Counted from the stretch's first letter, positions 1 to 8,921 are shown. The stretch is DNA of 64,000 nucleotides from Clostridia bacterium (GCA_036654455.1 JAVVRZ010000002.1:1-64000), one strand, 5' to 3'. Numbers and translations: made by a program. The notes: generated by a model not told the origin, from the letters alone.

Positions 1-58
1 AAAACTTGCTAATTTCCTTGCAAAACGCATTAAAATCCTTGCTAAACTCATTTTGGGC

Positions 59-99
59 AAAAAAATATACACTCGTGTCGATTAAGACATAAGTGTATA
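59..99 (-). terminator. Rho-independent terminator of tRNA-Arg
   Basis: Read on the minus strand, 8-bp arms (66-73 and 92-99) enclose a second 4-bp helix with a 6-nt loop and are followed by seven T residues (65-59). It lies directly after the encoded CCA of the tRNA gene. Confidence 0.8.
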
Positions 100-105
100 C
101 CTAGA

Positions 106-182
106 TGGCGTACCCGAAGGGATTCAAACCCCCAACCACCAGAATCGGAATCTGGCATTCTATTCAGTTGAACTACGGGTAC
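106..182 (-). tRNA. tRNA-Arg (anticodon CCG)
   Basis: Reading the minus strand from 182, a 7-bp acceptor stem (GTACCCG with CGGGTAC), an anticodon arm with stem CCAGA/TCTGG and 7-nt loop TTCCGAT, a T arm containing GGTTTGAATCC, discriminator G and an encoded CCA (108-106) are all visible. The central loop triplet CCG reads the rare Arg codon CGG. A terminator follows directly, and the gene appears to be transcribed alone. Confidence 0.93.
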
Positions 183-187
183 AAAGT

Positions 188-459
188 AGAGTTTATCTAT
201 TGCAAGATTTATTTATTCAATAGAGTTTGTCTATCGCAAGGCTTATTTATTCGATAGTGTTTGTCTATTGCAAGGCTTATTTATTTGGTAGCGTTTGTCT
301 ATTGCTGGGCTAATTTATTCGATAGTGTTTATCTATTGCAAGATTTATTTATTTGGTAGTGTTTGTCTATTGCTGAGTTTATTTGTTTAATAGAGATTGT
401 CTATTGCTGGGTTTATTTATTCGATAGCGTTTGTCTATTGAAGGGCTTATTTATTTGGT
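188..459. repeat. Tandem array: eight imperfect 34-bp units
   Basis: Eight consecutive 34-bp units start at 188, 222, 256, 290, 324, 358, 392 and 426, followed by a broken ninth beginning GGCGTTTGCG. Every unit has the frame AG-GTTTGTCTATTG-(CAAG/CTGG)-TTTATTTATT-(CGAT/TGGT/CAAT). Unit junctions carry an imperfect inverted repeat (CAATAG or CGATAG facing CTATTG). Units are adjacent with no unique spacers, so this is a minisatellite and not a CRISPR. No reading frame of note crosses it. From 460 to 590 I see only AT-rich sequence. Confidence 0.9.
190..220 (-). promoter_or_regulatory. Possible promoter of tRNA-Arg inside the first repeat unit
   Basis: On the minus strand TAAACT (195-190) ends exactly 7 nt before the tRNA 5' end, and TTGAAT (220-215) lies 19 nt upstream of it. 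The 19-bp spacer is long. The same TAAACT box serves as the -10 of the gene at 5413. The whole element lies inside the proximal copy of the 34-bp repeat. Confidence 0.35.
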
Positions 460-588
460 GGCGTTTGCGAAAGTTAAAACGCCTCTTTAAGTGTAGTTAG
501 CTACAAATTAGTAAGCGCTTAGAAAACTTTGTTAAAATATTATAGCATAAAAAATATAAAATATAAACTTTTTTAATGGCTATATTAC

Positions 589-617
589 AAAACGCCTTGC
601 TAAATTGCAAAGCGTTT
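589..617 (-). terminator. Terminator downstream of gap
   Basis: The minus-strand hairpin AAACGCTTTGC / GCAAGGCGTTT has a 6-nt loop and is followed by TTTTG. It begins 32 nt beyond the gap stop codon. Confidence 0.65.
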
Positions 618-649
618 CTAGAATAATAAGTATAAACTATATTTGTTAG

Positions 650-1651
<1,002 letters not shown>

Positions 1652-1743
1652 TTAAATTTCCTCCTATTAATTTTAGCTATATTTGCTTACAATACTTATA
1701 TTTTGTTTACCAATTTATGCTTTTATGTTAAACTGTAATAAAG

Positions 1744-1772
1744 ATTATAAAAATAAAATGACTTTTTGTCAA
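1744..1772 (-). promoter_or_regulatory. Consensus sigma-A promoter for gap
   Basis: On the minus strand a perfect TTGACA (1772-1767), a 17-bp spacer and a perfect TATAAT (1749-1744) precede gap. This predicts strong constitutive expression. Confidence 0.88.
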
Positions 1773-1787
1773 TTAAATGATATTAGT

Positions 1788-1816
1788 TTGACAAAACAGA
1801 GGCAAAATATTTTATT
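1788..1816 (+). promoter_or_regulatory. Sigma-A promoter for fba
   Basis: TTGACA (1788-1793), a 17-bp spacer and TTTATT (1811-1816) lie 41 bp before the fba start. The -35 box is 16 bp from the -35 box of the divergent gap promoter. Confidence 0.65.
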
Positions 1817-1856
1817 TTTATAACAAATACGTTCAAATATTGAGGAGGATAATAAT

Positions 1857-2780
1857 ATGCCACTTGTTACAAGCAAAGAAATGTTTAAAAAAGCCTATGA
1901 GGGCGGTTATGCAATAGGAGCTTTTAACGTAAATAATATGGAGCAAATTCAAGGTATTATTAGCGCCGGACAAGAAACAAATAGTCCGTTAATCTTGCAA
2001 ATATCTATGGGCGCAAGAAAATACGCAAATATAGCTTACCTTAAAGGTTTAATCGACGCCGGAGTAGCTACGAGTAATCTTCCTATATGTATGCACTTAG
2101 ACCACGGCGATAGCTTTGAAATATGCAAACAATGCGTAGACGACGGCTTTACCTCGGTTATGATAGACGCATCAAGACTCCCCCTACAAGAAAATATTGC
2201 GTTAAGTCGCAAAGTGGTTGAGTACGCTCACGCTCGTAACGTAGTAGTAGAAGCCGAACTTGGCAAGCTCGCCGGCATTGAAGAACACGTTGATAACAAA
2301 TACGGTCAATACACTAACCCTAGCGAAGTAGAAGAATTTGTCAACAAAACAAACGTAGACAGCCTTGCAATAGCTATCGGTACAAGTCACGGCGCATTTA
2401 AATTTAAGGGCGAACCGATGTTAAGATTTGATATTCTTGAAGAAATAGAACAAAAATTACCGAATTTCCCAATCGTGCTTCACGGAGCAAGTAGCGTTCC
2501 GCAAGAATTTGTGCAAAAAATAAATCAATATGGCGGTAATATATCAGGTGCTCAGGGCGTTCCCGAAGCAATGCTAAGAGAAGCTGCAAAACGAGCGGTT
2601 TGCAAGATTAACATTGACAGCGACATTCGTCTTGCTATTACTGCAAGCATTAGAGAATATCTATTTACTCACCCCGACCATTTCGACCCCAGACAATATT
2701 TAACCCCGGCAAGAGAAGCTATCAAACAGATGGTAATGCGTAAAATTATCAACGTTTTGGGCAGTAATGGCAAAGCCTAA
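1857..2780 (+). CDS. fba: Class II fructose-1,6-bisphosphate aldolase
   Basis: This zinc-dependent aldolase cleaves fructose-1,6-bisphosphate to dihydroxyacetone phosphate and glyceraldehyde-3-phosphate. The 307-aa product has the HLDHGD motif at residues 80-85 (Asp82 catalytic, His83 a zinc ligand), the IGTSHGAF zinc/phosphate loop near residue 175 and VLHGASSVP near 207, all typical of the class II family. The ATG follows GAGGAGG by 8 nt. It is divergent from gap, placing aldolase and its product-consuming dehydrogenase side by side. A long hairpin at 2875-2915 ends transcription. Confidence 0.97.
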   Translation: MPLVTSKEMFKKAYEGGYAIGAFNVNNMEQIQGIISAGQETNSPLILQISMGARKYANIAYLKGLIDAGVATSNLPICMHLDHGDSFEICKQCVDDGFTSVMIDASRLPLQENIALSRKVVEYAHARNVVVEAELGKLAGIEEHVDNKYGQYTNPSEVEEFVNKTNVDSLAIAIGTSHGAFKFKGEPMLRFDILEEIEQKLPNFPIVLHGASSVPQEFVQKINQYGGNISGAQGVPEAMLREAAKRAVCKINIDSDIRLAITASIREYLFTHPDHFDPRQYLTPAREAIKQMVMRKIINVLGSNGKA

Positions 2781-2874
2781 ATTAAATATATCTTAGAAAT
2801 TAATATAATACTATAACGATATTGCTAAGAAGTTTTATGTAGCTTTAAATTTAAATTTTTATAAAAACATAAAT

Positions 2875-2915
2875 AACAAAAACAAGTACCTTAAAACTAG
2901 GTACTTGTTTTTGTT
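2875..2915. terminator. Bidirectional terminator between fba and folA
   Basis: Perfect 16-bp arms (2875-2890 and 2900-2915) surround a 9-nt loop. The outer stem supplies a T-rich 3' arm on both strands, so it can serve convergent fba (+) and folA (-). Confidence 0.8.
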
Positions 2916-2950
2916 AATATTATAATAAACTGTTAAATTAAGTTTAAAAG

Positions 2951-3457
2951 TTAAAATTGTTTAGGCATATTGTTAAAATATTTGTTAAAAGTAATTTCGT
3001 AGCCATTGTCTATAATTGGTTGAGATTGCTCGACGTTTGCCCAGTTTGTTAAAGTGTCTAAACAAGGGAAAAAGGCTGTCGCATCAATGCGACTAGCATT
3101 GACCTTAGTAATATAAGCAACTTTGCAATAAGGCAAAAGTAATTTGTAAACGCTTGCTCCGCCACAGACAAAGATTTGTTCGCTGTCGTAATCTCTTAAT
3201 ATTTCAAATAATTCTTGCAGACTTGTTGCCATAACGCAGTTGTCAAAAGTTTCGCCCGTATCGCAAAGCACTATATTTGTTCGTTTGGGCAAAGCTCTAC
3301 TGTGAGGAAAAGATTTTAGGGTGTTGCTACCTACCACTATGGTTTTGCCTAGCGTTTTGCCTTTAAAATTAACGGTTAAGTCATAAGGCAAACGAAACAG
3401 TAAGTCGTTATTTGCCCCTATCGCCCAGTTATTGTCAACTACTACGATTAAATTCAT
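2951..3457 (-). CDS. folA: Dihydrofolate reductase
   Basis: This enzyme reduces dihydrofolate to tetrahydrofolate, regenerating the cofactor oxidised by thymidylate synthase. The 168-aa product has the N-terminal WAIG loop (residues 11-14), LPYDL with the catalytic-type Asp, and IFVCGGASVY for the nucleotide-binding GG turn. The usual MGRxT NADPH-binding segment reads VGSNT, so the phosphate-binding Arg is not at its normal place. Starts 21 nt after thyA, last gene of the unit starting at 5413. Identity is secure from fold motifs and from coupling to thyA. Confidence 0.93.
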   Translation of the reverse strand: MNLIVVVDNNWAIGANNDLLFRLPYDLTVNFKGKTLGKTIVVGSNTLKSFPHSRALPKRTNIVLCDTGETFDNCVMATSLQELFEILRDYDSEQIFVCGGASVYKLLLPYCKVAYITKVNASRIDATAFFPCLDTLTNWANVEQSQPIIDNGYEITFNKYFNNMPKQF

Positions 3458-3478
3458 ATTTTTACTCCTAGTAAATAG

Positions 3479-4300
3479 TTAAATCGCCACTTCAAATTTA
3501 GGCGCAAAGTCGTTATATTTGTAATCAATTAGTTTTGCGCTGTTTGTGGTAAAGTCATAAAAGCTACCGACCTTGTCTAACACAAATTTAGGCGCTTGAT
3601 ACGTAGGAAGTTGTATAAGCTGTTCGACAATAGGAATGTGTCTATCATAAATATGAGCGTTTGCGATTACGTGTACTAATTCGCCTGCGACAAGACCGCT
3701 AACGCTTGCAAATAAATGTAATAGGATAGCGTATTGCGTAACATTCCAGTTGTTGGCTACCGCCATATCTTGACTGCGTTGATTAAGTATGCCGTTTAAA
3801 ACTTTGCCCGAAACATTAAGCGTAAGCGAATATGCGCAGGGATATAAGTTCATTTCGTGCAAATCTTGATGCACATACATATTAGCGATTATTCTTCTCG
3901 AATTAGGGTTGTTTACTAAATCGAACAGAATTCTATCTACTTGGTCGAACTCGCCCTCTGGGTATTTGTGTTTAACCCCTAGTTGATATCCGTAAGCCTT
4001 GCCTATTTCGCCGTCTTTTGCCCAGTTATCCCATATATGCGTGGTTAAATCGGCTACTTTGTTTGACTTTTTTTGCCATATCCAAAGAAGTTCTTCTAGC
4101 GCAGACTTATAAAACGTTCTTTTTAGCGTCATAATTGGAAATTCTTCTTGTAAATTATATCGGTTGACTAAGCCAAAAAGGCTAATTGTTCTCGCCGGCG
4201 TTTTATCTTGCCAACGTGGGCGAACTTCGCCTTGCTCGGTGACGCCATAAGCTAATATTTGTTTAATGTTATCTATAAAAATTTGGTCGGCTTTACTCAT
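3479..4300 (-). CDS. thyA: Thymidylate synthase
   Basis: This enzyme methylates dUMP to dTMP using methylene-tetrahydrofolate. The 273-aa product resembles the B. subtilis phage-type ThyA more than the E. coli form. The active-site Cys155 is in YPCAYS, the dUMP-binding RSQDM lies near 175, and HIYDRHI and the FYDF near the C-terminus match the family. Ala follows the catalytic Cys where many members have His. The ribosome binding site GGGAG overlaps the end of the upstream transporter gene (3-nt gap), so the two are translationally close. It sits between that transporter and folA. Confidence 0.95.
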   Translation of the reverse strand: MSKADQIFIDNIKQILAYGVTEQGEVRPRWQDKTPARTISLFGLVNRYNLQEEFPIMTLKRTFYKSALEELLWIWQKKSNKVADLTTHIWDNWAKDGEIGKAYGYQLGVKHKYPEGEFDQVDRILFDLVNNPNSRRIIANMYVHQDLHEMNLYPCAYSLTLNVSGKVLNGILNQRSQDMAVANNWNVTQYAILLHLFASVSGLVAGELVHVIANAHIYDRHIPIVEQLIQLPTYQAPKFVLDKVGSFYDFTTNSAKLIDYKYNDFAPKFEVAI

Positions 4301-4303
4301 AAA

Positions 4304-5413
4304 CTACTCCCTGTCCACGTTGATATGCACAAGATAGTTATTGCCTAGCGGACTAACTTTGTCTATTATTTCTTGTTTAATAGTTTCAAGCTTGGTCTTA
4401 CACTCAAAAGGAATAACGAGGTCGAATATAAGGTTGCTGTGCGTTGTTCCAAACACTACTCTAAAATCGTGCATTGATAGATTGCCGTCCATTTTATTGA
4501 CAATTTCTTCAACTTTTTGCCTAAGCTGATTTACCAAAGGGTCGTCTATCACGATAGGGTCTAGGTGGATTACCATAGTTATTTCGGGGGCAAAAGACAG
4601 CTCGATATTATCGATAATATCGTGACTGCTAAGAATAGGCTTAGACGAGTCGACCTCTACGTGCGCCGAAACAAAGGTCTTGTTGTAACCGTAGCTGTGA
4701 ACGACTAGGTCGTGAACGCCTAAAACTCCTTCGTGAGCAAGTATGCGTTGCTTAACGCTTTTGACAAACTCCTGCGTAGGAGCTTCGCCTATTAATTTAG
4801 ACATAATTTCTTTGGCAATCTTAAAGCCTGCAAAAATAATAACAAGGGCGATTAGAATTGTCATATATGCGTCTAGGTCTACGTTTGTAAAGTAGGTAAT
4901 TACCATTGCGATTAACACGGCGGTAGTGCTAATACAGTCCGCCAGAGAGTCAACTGCGGTTGCTTTAAGAACGGGCGAAGATATCTTTTTGCCCATAGTT
5001 TTGTTGTAAGCAAACATACCAAATTTTACCACAATCGACAACACAAGCACAATTATAGTAACTATGCTAAATTGTGTGGGAACGGGATTGATAATCTTCT
5101 CTATTGCGGTAATAAGTAGCTGTCCGCCTAAAAAAAGTACAATGAAAGACACTACAAGGGCGGAAATATATTCGGCTCTTGCGTGTCCAAAGGGGTGCTG
5201 TTTGTCTGCTGGAATTGAGGAAATCTTAAACCCTACTAGCGAAACTGCGTTGCTACCCAAATCTGATAAGTTGTTAAAGGCGTCGGCTACCGTAGCTATG
5301 CTAGAAAACAGTAGCCCGACGATAAGTTTAGAAGCAAATAGCACAAGGTTACAGCCAACCGATATTATACTTGACATTACTCCGTAGTAATTACGATTTC
5401 TTATTTTTTTCAT
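4304..5413 (-). CDS. Cation diffusion facilitator (CDF) family metal transporter
   Basis: A membrane antiporter of the CDF family (zinc, iron or manganese export by homology). From the ATG at 5413 the product is 369 aa. It has about six membrane segments in the first 200 residues, the signature ADAFNNLSDLGSN with metal-binding Asp residues in segment 2, HPFGHAR between segments 2 and 3, a second Asp pair (AVDSLAD) in segment 5, and a cytoplasmic C-terminal domain. A longer frame to 5449 exists, but its TTG start is the -35 box of the promoter, so I chose the ATG, which has no ribosome binding site. First gene of the unit with thyA and folA. Confidence 0.88.
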   Translation of the reverse strand: MKKIRNRNYYGVMSSIISVGCNLVLFASKLIVGLLFSSIATVADAFNNLSDLGSNAVSLVGFKISSIPADKQHPFGHARAEYISALVVSFIVLFLGGQLLITAIEKIINPVPTQFSIVTIIVLVLSIVVKFGMFAYNKTMGKKISSPVLKATAVDSLADCISTTAVLIAMVITYFTNVDLDAYMTILIALVIIFAGFKIAKEIMSKLIGEAPTQEFVKSVKQRILAHEGVLGVHDLVVHSYGYNKTFVSAHVEVDSSKPILSSHDIIDNIELSFAPEITMVIHLDPIVIDDPLVNQLRQKVEEIVNKMDGNLSMHDFRVVFGTTHSNLIFDLVIPFECKTKLETIKQEIIDKVSPLGNNYLVHINVDRE

Positions 5414-5420
5414 ATTATCT

Positions 5421-5449
5421 AGTTTAAGGCTTGCAACTTCTTTTGTCAA
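5421..5449 (-). promoter_or_regulatory. Promoter abutting the CDF start codon (leaderless)
   Basis: TTGACA (5449-5444), a 17-bp spacer and TAAACT (5426-5421) end 7 nt before the ATG at 5413. Transcription would start at about the first base of the ATG, consistent with the missing Shine-Dalgarno sequence. Confidence 0.65.
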
Positions 5450-5484
5450 TTACTTTTTTGACTTACAAAATTTTGACAAATAAT

Positions 5485-6798
5485 CTACGAATAGTCTAGT
5501 AACGACAAGAATTGCTCGGTTTGTTGCAAAATGTAGCCTAAAACTTGCTTGCAAGTAATCTCGTCGCATTCTACGTGCGCCCTTAACTTAGGTTCTGTTC
5601 CGCTAGGACGCAAAATTAATCTTGCTTGCGGATACATTGTTTCGACCTTATTAATTAAAGACGGTATTAAATTTTGCTTAATTTTTTCTTGGCTAGAAGG
5701 ACTTATAGGAATACTTAGGTCTTGGCTAGGCAAACAAACAAGTTCTTTGGTATAGGCTAAGATACTGCCAACTTCCTTATATATTTTACAAATCAGCAAG
5801 GCGTTAAATAAAGCGTCGGCAGTTGTAAAATACTGGCTAAATAAATAGTGACCGCTTTCTTCGCCTGCGATAACTATGCCTTCCTTGCTCATTAACTCGA
5901 ACATTTTGCTGTCGCCTACTGCGCTACGATATACGCTTACGCCTAGCTTATTAAGACTGTGTTCTAGTCCGCCATTAGTCAAGACCGTGCCTACGACTGC
6001 GTTATCTTTGAGTAGCCCTTTATACTTATAATACTTTGCGTAGGCATAAAAAACCGCATTGTTGTCTATAAGTTTATCCTTTTCGAATACGGTAAGTCTA
6101 TCTGCGTCGCCATCGAAAGCAAAAGCTAGGTCGGTATTAGTATCAATTTGCCCTTGCAAAAAGTTGGGGCAAGTCGCTCCGCAGTCAACGTTTATTTTCT
6201 CCCCTCTGTTAAAATAGCAATACGCTTTGACCTTAGCGTTTGCTTGATTAAATAGTTTGGGCGAAACCGAAAATGACGAACCGTAGCAACAGTCTAGCGC
6301 TATTGACATTCCGTCAAGGTCGACGTTAAGTTTGCCGAGCAAGTCATTTATGTATATTTCTTCAATATTGTCAAAAACTTTTACCTCTATCATTTGTTTA
6401 GGGTAGTACATCTTCAACCCTTGAATTTTGTTAGATAACGCTTGTTCTTGCGACGAGCAAAGTTTAACTCCATAACGGTCAAAGACCTTAAACCCGTTAT
6501 AGTTAGGCGGATTATGCGATGCGCTTATCATAACGCCGTAACTTGCGTTAAATTTTCTTACAAAGTGCGAAACCGCATTTGTAGGCATTATGCCGATGTT
6601 TATCACGTTACCGCCAAAATCATAAATACCTTGAACAAGGGCGGAAAGCAACATCGAGCCCGAAAGTCTTGTATCCCTACCTATTACTATTAAATTTTCG
6701 CTTTCGGCTAAACCTGTGCCTAGTTTATAGGCAAGCGAGGGCGTAATCGTTGCGCCCACTTCGCCTCGTATGCCGTCTGTTCCAAAAATATTAGTCAT
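5485..6798 (-). CDS. glmM: Phosphoglucosamine mutase (GlmM)
   Basis: It interconverts glucosamine-6-phosphate and glucosamine-1-phosphate for UDP-GlcNAc and peptidoglycan synthesis. The 437-aa alpha-D-phosphohexomutase opens with IFGTDGIRG, has the phosphoserine loop SASHNP with Ser94, the magnesium loop DGDADR near 228, the sugar-specificity loop GEESGH near 313 and the C-terminal phosphate loop RPSGTEPK. GlmM usually has GEQSGH, so a broader phosphomannomutase role is a minor alternative. The gene has a GGGAGG site buried in a leader inverted repeat (6802-6845). Confidence 0.86.
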   Translation of the reverse strand: MTNIFGTDGIRGEVGATITPSLAYKLGTGLAESENLIVIGRDTRLSGSMLLSALVQGIYDFGGNVINIGIMPTNAVSHFVRKFNASYGVMISASHNPPNYNGFKVFDRYGVKLCSSQEQALSNKIQGLKMYYPKQMIEVKVFDNIEEIYINDLLGKLNVDLDGMSIALDCCYGSSFSVSPKLFNQANAKVKAYCYFNRGEKINVDCGATCPNFLQGQIDTNTDLAFAFDGDADRLTVFEKDKLIDNNAVFYAYAKYYKYKGLLKDNAVVGTVLTNGGLEHSLNKLGVSVYRSAVGDSKMFELMSKEGIVIAGEESGHYLFSQYFTTADALFNALLICKIYKEVGSILAYTKELVCLPSQDLSIPISPSSQEKIKQNLIPSLINKVETMYPQARLILRPSGTEPKLRAHVECDEITCKQVLGYILQQTEQFLSLLDYS

Positions 6799-6801
6799 AA
6801 A

Positions 6802-6845
6802 AAAAGACCTCCCGTAAATAAAATAGTTGTCGTTTAAGGTCTTTT
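6802..6845 (-). promoter_or_regulatory. Inverted repeat in the glmM leader overlapping the ribosome binding site
   Basis: On the minus strand AAAAGACCT (6845-6837) can pair with AGGTCTTTT (6810-6802). The second arm includes part of the GGGAGG ribosome binding site and runs into seven T residues just before the ATG. The element could therefore hide the site or act as an attenuator. The loop is 26 nt. Function is inferred from position only. Confidence 0.45.
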
Positions 6846-6960
6846 GTGTATAAATATTCTTTGGTATTATAAAATTTTAATTGTTTTGATATTCTAAATA
6901 ATATGCTTTTGATAAATTATATGTTACCGAAAAACCGCTTGATAAGTATAAAATAAGCTT

Positions 6961-7854
6961 TTATTTATTTAAGCGTAGATAGGAAAGAGCCGATTCGCCT
7001 GCGACAGCTCCGTCGGCGCAAGCGGTTACAATTTGCATTAGATGCTTGTCAATGCAATCTCCGCAAGCAAAAATTCCGCCTTTGCTTGTAGCCATATTGG
7101 CGTCTACTATTATTCTACCGTTATTTACGTTAATTGTGTTTGCAACAAAACCCGTTAAAGCCGTTGTACCGACGTTGACAAACAGTCCGTCTATATCAAT
7201 GGTGGAGGTCAAATTTGTAACATTGTCTTTAAGAACAATTTTTTCAACCTTTTCGCCGATAATTTTTGTTGGGGTTGCATTATATATTATTTCAATATTT
7301 TCACGATTAAGCGGAGAAAGGAAGTTCTCGCTCTTTTGCTTATCGCCCTTATATATAAAATATAATTTTTTAACAATATTGCTTAAATAAATCGCATCGC
7401 TTATTGCTATTTTGTTATTGCCTACAAGGGCGACTGTTTTGTTGCGATAAAAAGCGCCGTCGCAAGTTGCGCAGTAGTGAGCGCCCCTGCCGATATAGTT
7501 TTGTTCTATACCTAGCGTTGCGTAAGTAGCGCCTGTTGCAATAATCACGCAACTACAAGCGTAGTCTTGCTTATTAGTTTTTACAATATAATTTTTGCCG
7601 TCTGCCAAAACAGAAGTAACTTCTTCATACTTCATTTCTAGCCCAAGTTTTGTCGCCTGCTCAAACATCTTTTGAGTAAGGTCGTATCCGTTTATTTGAG
7701 TATATGAGGGAAAATTTGCAATTTCATTGAGTCGGGCAGTTTGTCCGCCTACAAAAGATTTTTCAAAACATACTACGCTTGCTCCGCCCCTAAGCGCATA
7801 TATGCCTGCCGTAAGACCCGACGGACCAGAACCTATTATAATAATATCTATCAT
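6961..7854 (-). CDS. trxB: Thioredoxin reductase-like flavoprotein (possible ferredoxin-dependent type)
   Basis: A soluble FAD disulfide reductase. The 297-aa product has the FAD dinucleotide fold GSGPSG at residues 8-13, the redox dithiol CATC at 128-131 and the second FAD motif FACGD near 265, as in low-molecular-weight thioredoxin reductases. The NADPH half is unusual: the expected GGGxxA reads VGNNKIA (144-150) and the expected HRR-type motif is replaced by IYKGDK (167-172). Ferredoxin-dependent flavin thioredoxin reductases of Clostridia also lack these motifs. The ribosome binding site is AAGGGG. No thioredoxin gene is adjacent. Confidence 0.87.
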   Translation of the reverse strand: MIDIIIIGSGPSGLTAGIYALRGGASVVCFEKSFVGGQTARLNEIANFPSYTQINGYDLTQKMFEQATKLGLEMKYEEVTSVLADGKNYIVKTNKQDYACSCVIIATGATYATLGIEQNYIGRGAHYCATCDGAFYRNKTVALVGNNKIAISDAIYLSNIVKKLYFIYKGDKQKSENFLSPLNRENIEIIYNATPTKIIGEKVEKIVLKDNVTNLTSTIDIDGLFVNVGTTALTGFVANTINVNNGRIIVDANMATSKGGIFACGDCIDKHLMQIVTACADGAVAGESALSYLRLNK

Positions 7855-7971
7855 TTTTCCCCTTCTTTATTTTATCAGTATATTGTCTAAGTTATAGTTA
7901 TATGAGTTATCAAATAAGAATTTACCTAAATATTTGTCGCTTTTAAAACTAATTAAATAGTGTAATTAAAA

Positions 7972-8865
7972 TTAAATTTTGTGGATATTTATTTTTTTGT
8001 CTAAGTAATTATTGCCGTTGTTAAAAAATTTGAGCAATACGCCTACAAAATATAGAGCAATTCCAAAAGTTATATACAAGACTTGTTGAGCAAATTTAAC
8101 GGTAAAGAACTGTTTAAGGGCAACAAGTATTCCGTTTGACGAATATTGATAGACGTAGAGCAACATAAATCCGCAAAAAACAAGAACAAAGCCCATTATG
8201 CCGAGCGAAACCAAACTCTGCATTCCGCCTTTACCGCCCTTGTCGAAGTAACGCTTAGACGCCATAAAGCCCATAGCAAACATTCCGGCTAGCATTACAT
8301 ATAGCCCGCCCGTTAAAAAAGTCTTAGTTATCATAACGGTAGCGAGCATAATAATAAAGGCAAATAAAAACGGCGTAAGAATAACTTTATGCCAAGGCAA
8401 AAGTTCCTTTTTAAGTTCGTCCCGTTCCTTACTTAATTTGCTGACAAATTTCTCATAACATTTGTAATGCGACACACATACCACTTCTTCTACCGAAAAA
8501 TATATTCTTTCTTCTTGATTTAATCTCTCTCCGCAAAATGAGCATAGTTCGCTTGTGCTAGATTTGCATAACCTTAGTAATTGTGTAATAAAGTTAAGCA
8601 CGGCTACTATATCGTCGGTCGAAGCAAAGACCGAAACAATAGGCGGAGACATACGAAAAGTAACTATGCCATAACGCTGAGCGTTCTCCTCCATTGTGCT
8701 TATAAAGGAATTTATTTCGACTACTTGGGTATTAAAATAGCAAGCGAGCATACCGCCCTGCATAGCAAGACAAACGTCATAGCCGTTAAACGTGCCATAC
8801 ACTCGGCTATGATAATATTTAAAATTATATTGCGAGGCAAATAGCCCCAAAAAATTAGTCGCCAT
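7972..8865 (-). CDS. Hypothetical membrane protein with a CxxC...CxxHxxC zinc motif
   Basis: Family not recognised. The 297-aa product has a soluble N-terminal half (1-100), then Cys108-x2-Cys111 and Cys130-x2-His133-x2-Cys136, which look like one treble-clef or LIM-like zinc site, a short charged helix (141-155), and four membrane segments (about 158-180, 184-204, 218-245, 262-282). The N-terminal half is therefore probably cytoplasmic and carried on a membrane anchor. It is transcribed alone from the promoter at 8893-8921. A purine-rich AAAGGAAA site lies rather far (about 14 nt) upstream of the ATG. No neighbour suggests a pathway. Confidence 0.75.
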   Translation of the reverse strand: MATNFLGLFASQYNFKYYHSRVYGTFNGYDVCLAMQGGMLACYFNTQVVEINSFISTMEENAQRYGIVTFRMSPPIVSVFASTDDIVAVLNFITQLLRLCKSSTSELCSFCGERLNQEERIYFSVEEVVCVSHYKCYEKFVSKLSKERDELKKELLPWHKVILTPFLFAFIIMLATVMITKTFLTGGLYVMLAGMFAMGFMASKRYFDKGGKGGMQSLVSLGIMGFVLVFCGFMLLYVYQYSSNGILVALKQFFTVKFAQQVLYITFGIALYFVGVLLKFFNNGNNYLDKKINIHKI

Positions 8866-8892
8866 ATATTATTTATTTCCTTTTATGCCTAT

Positions 8893-8921
8893 ATTATGGC
8901 ACAGTTTTAACTTTATTTCAA
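8893..8921 (-). promoter_or_regulatory. Promoter of the zinc-motif membrane protein gene
   Basis: On the minus strand TTGAAA (8921-8916), a 17-bp spacer and CATAAT (8898-8893) give a 27-nt leader to the ATG at 8865. Confidence 0.6.

Noticed and set aside
188-459. CRISPR array
   Set aside because: Units are adjacent, diverged and have no unique spacers; no cas gene is nearby.
5414-5449. N-terminal extension of the CDF protein from a TTG codon
   Set aside because: The TTG is the first three bases of TTGACA, the promoter -35 box; the ATG at 5413 matches the family N-terminus.
6799-6960. glmS-type ribozyme before glmM
   Set aside because: The conserved ribozyme core is absent; only a simple inverted repeat is present.
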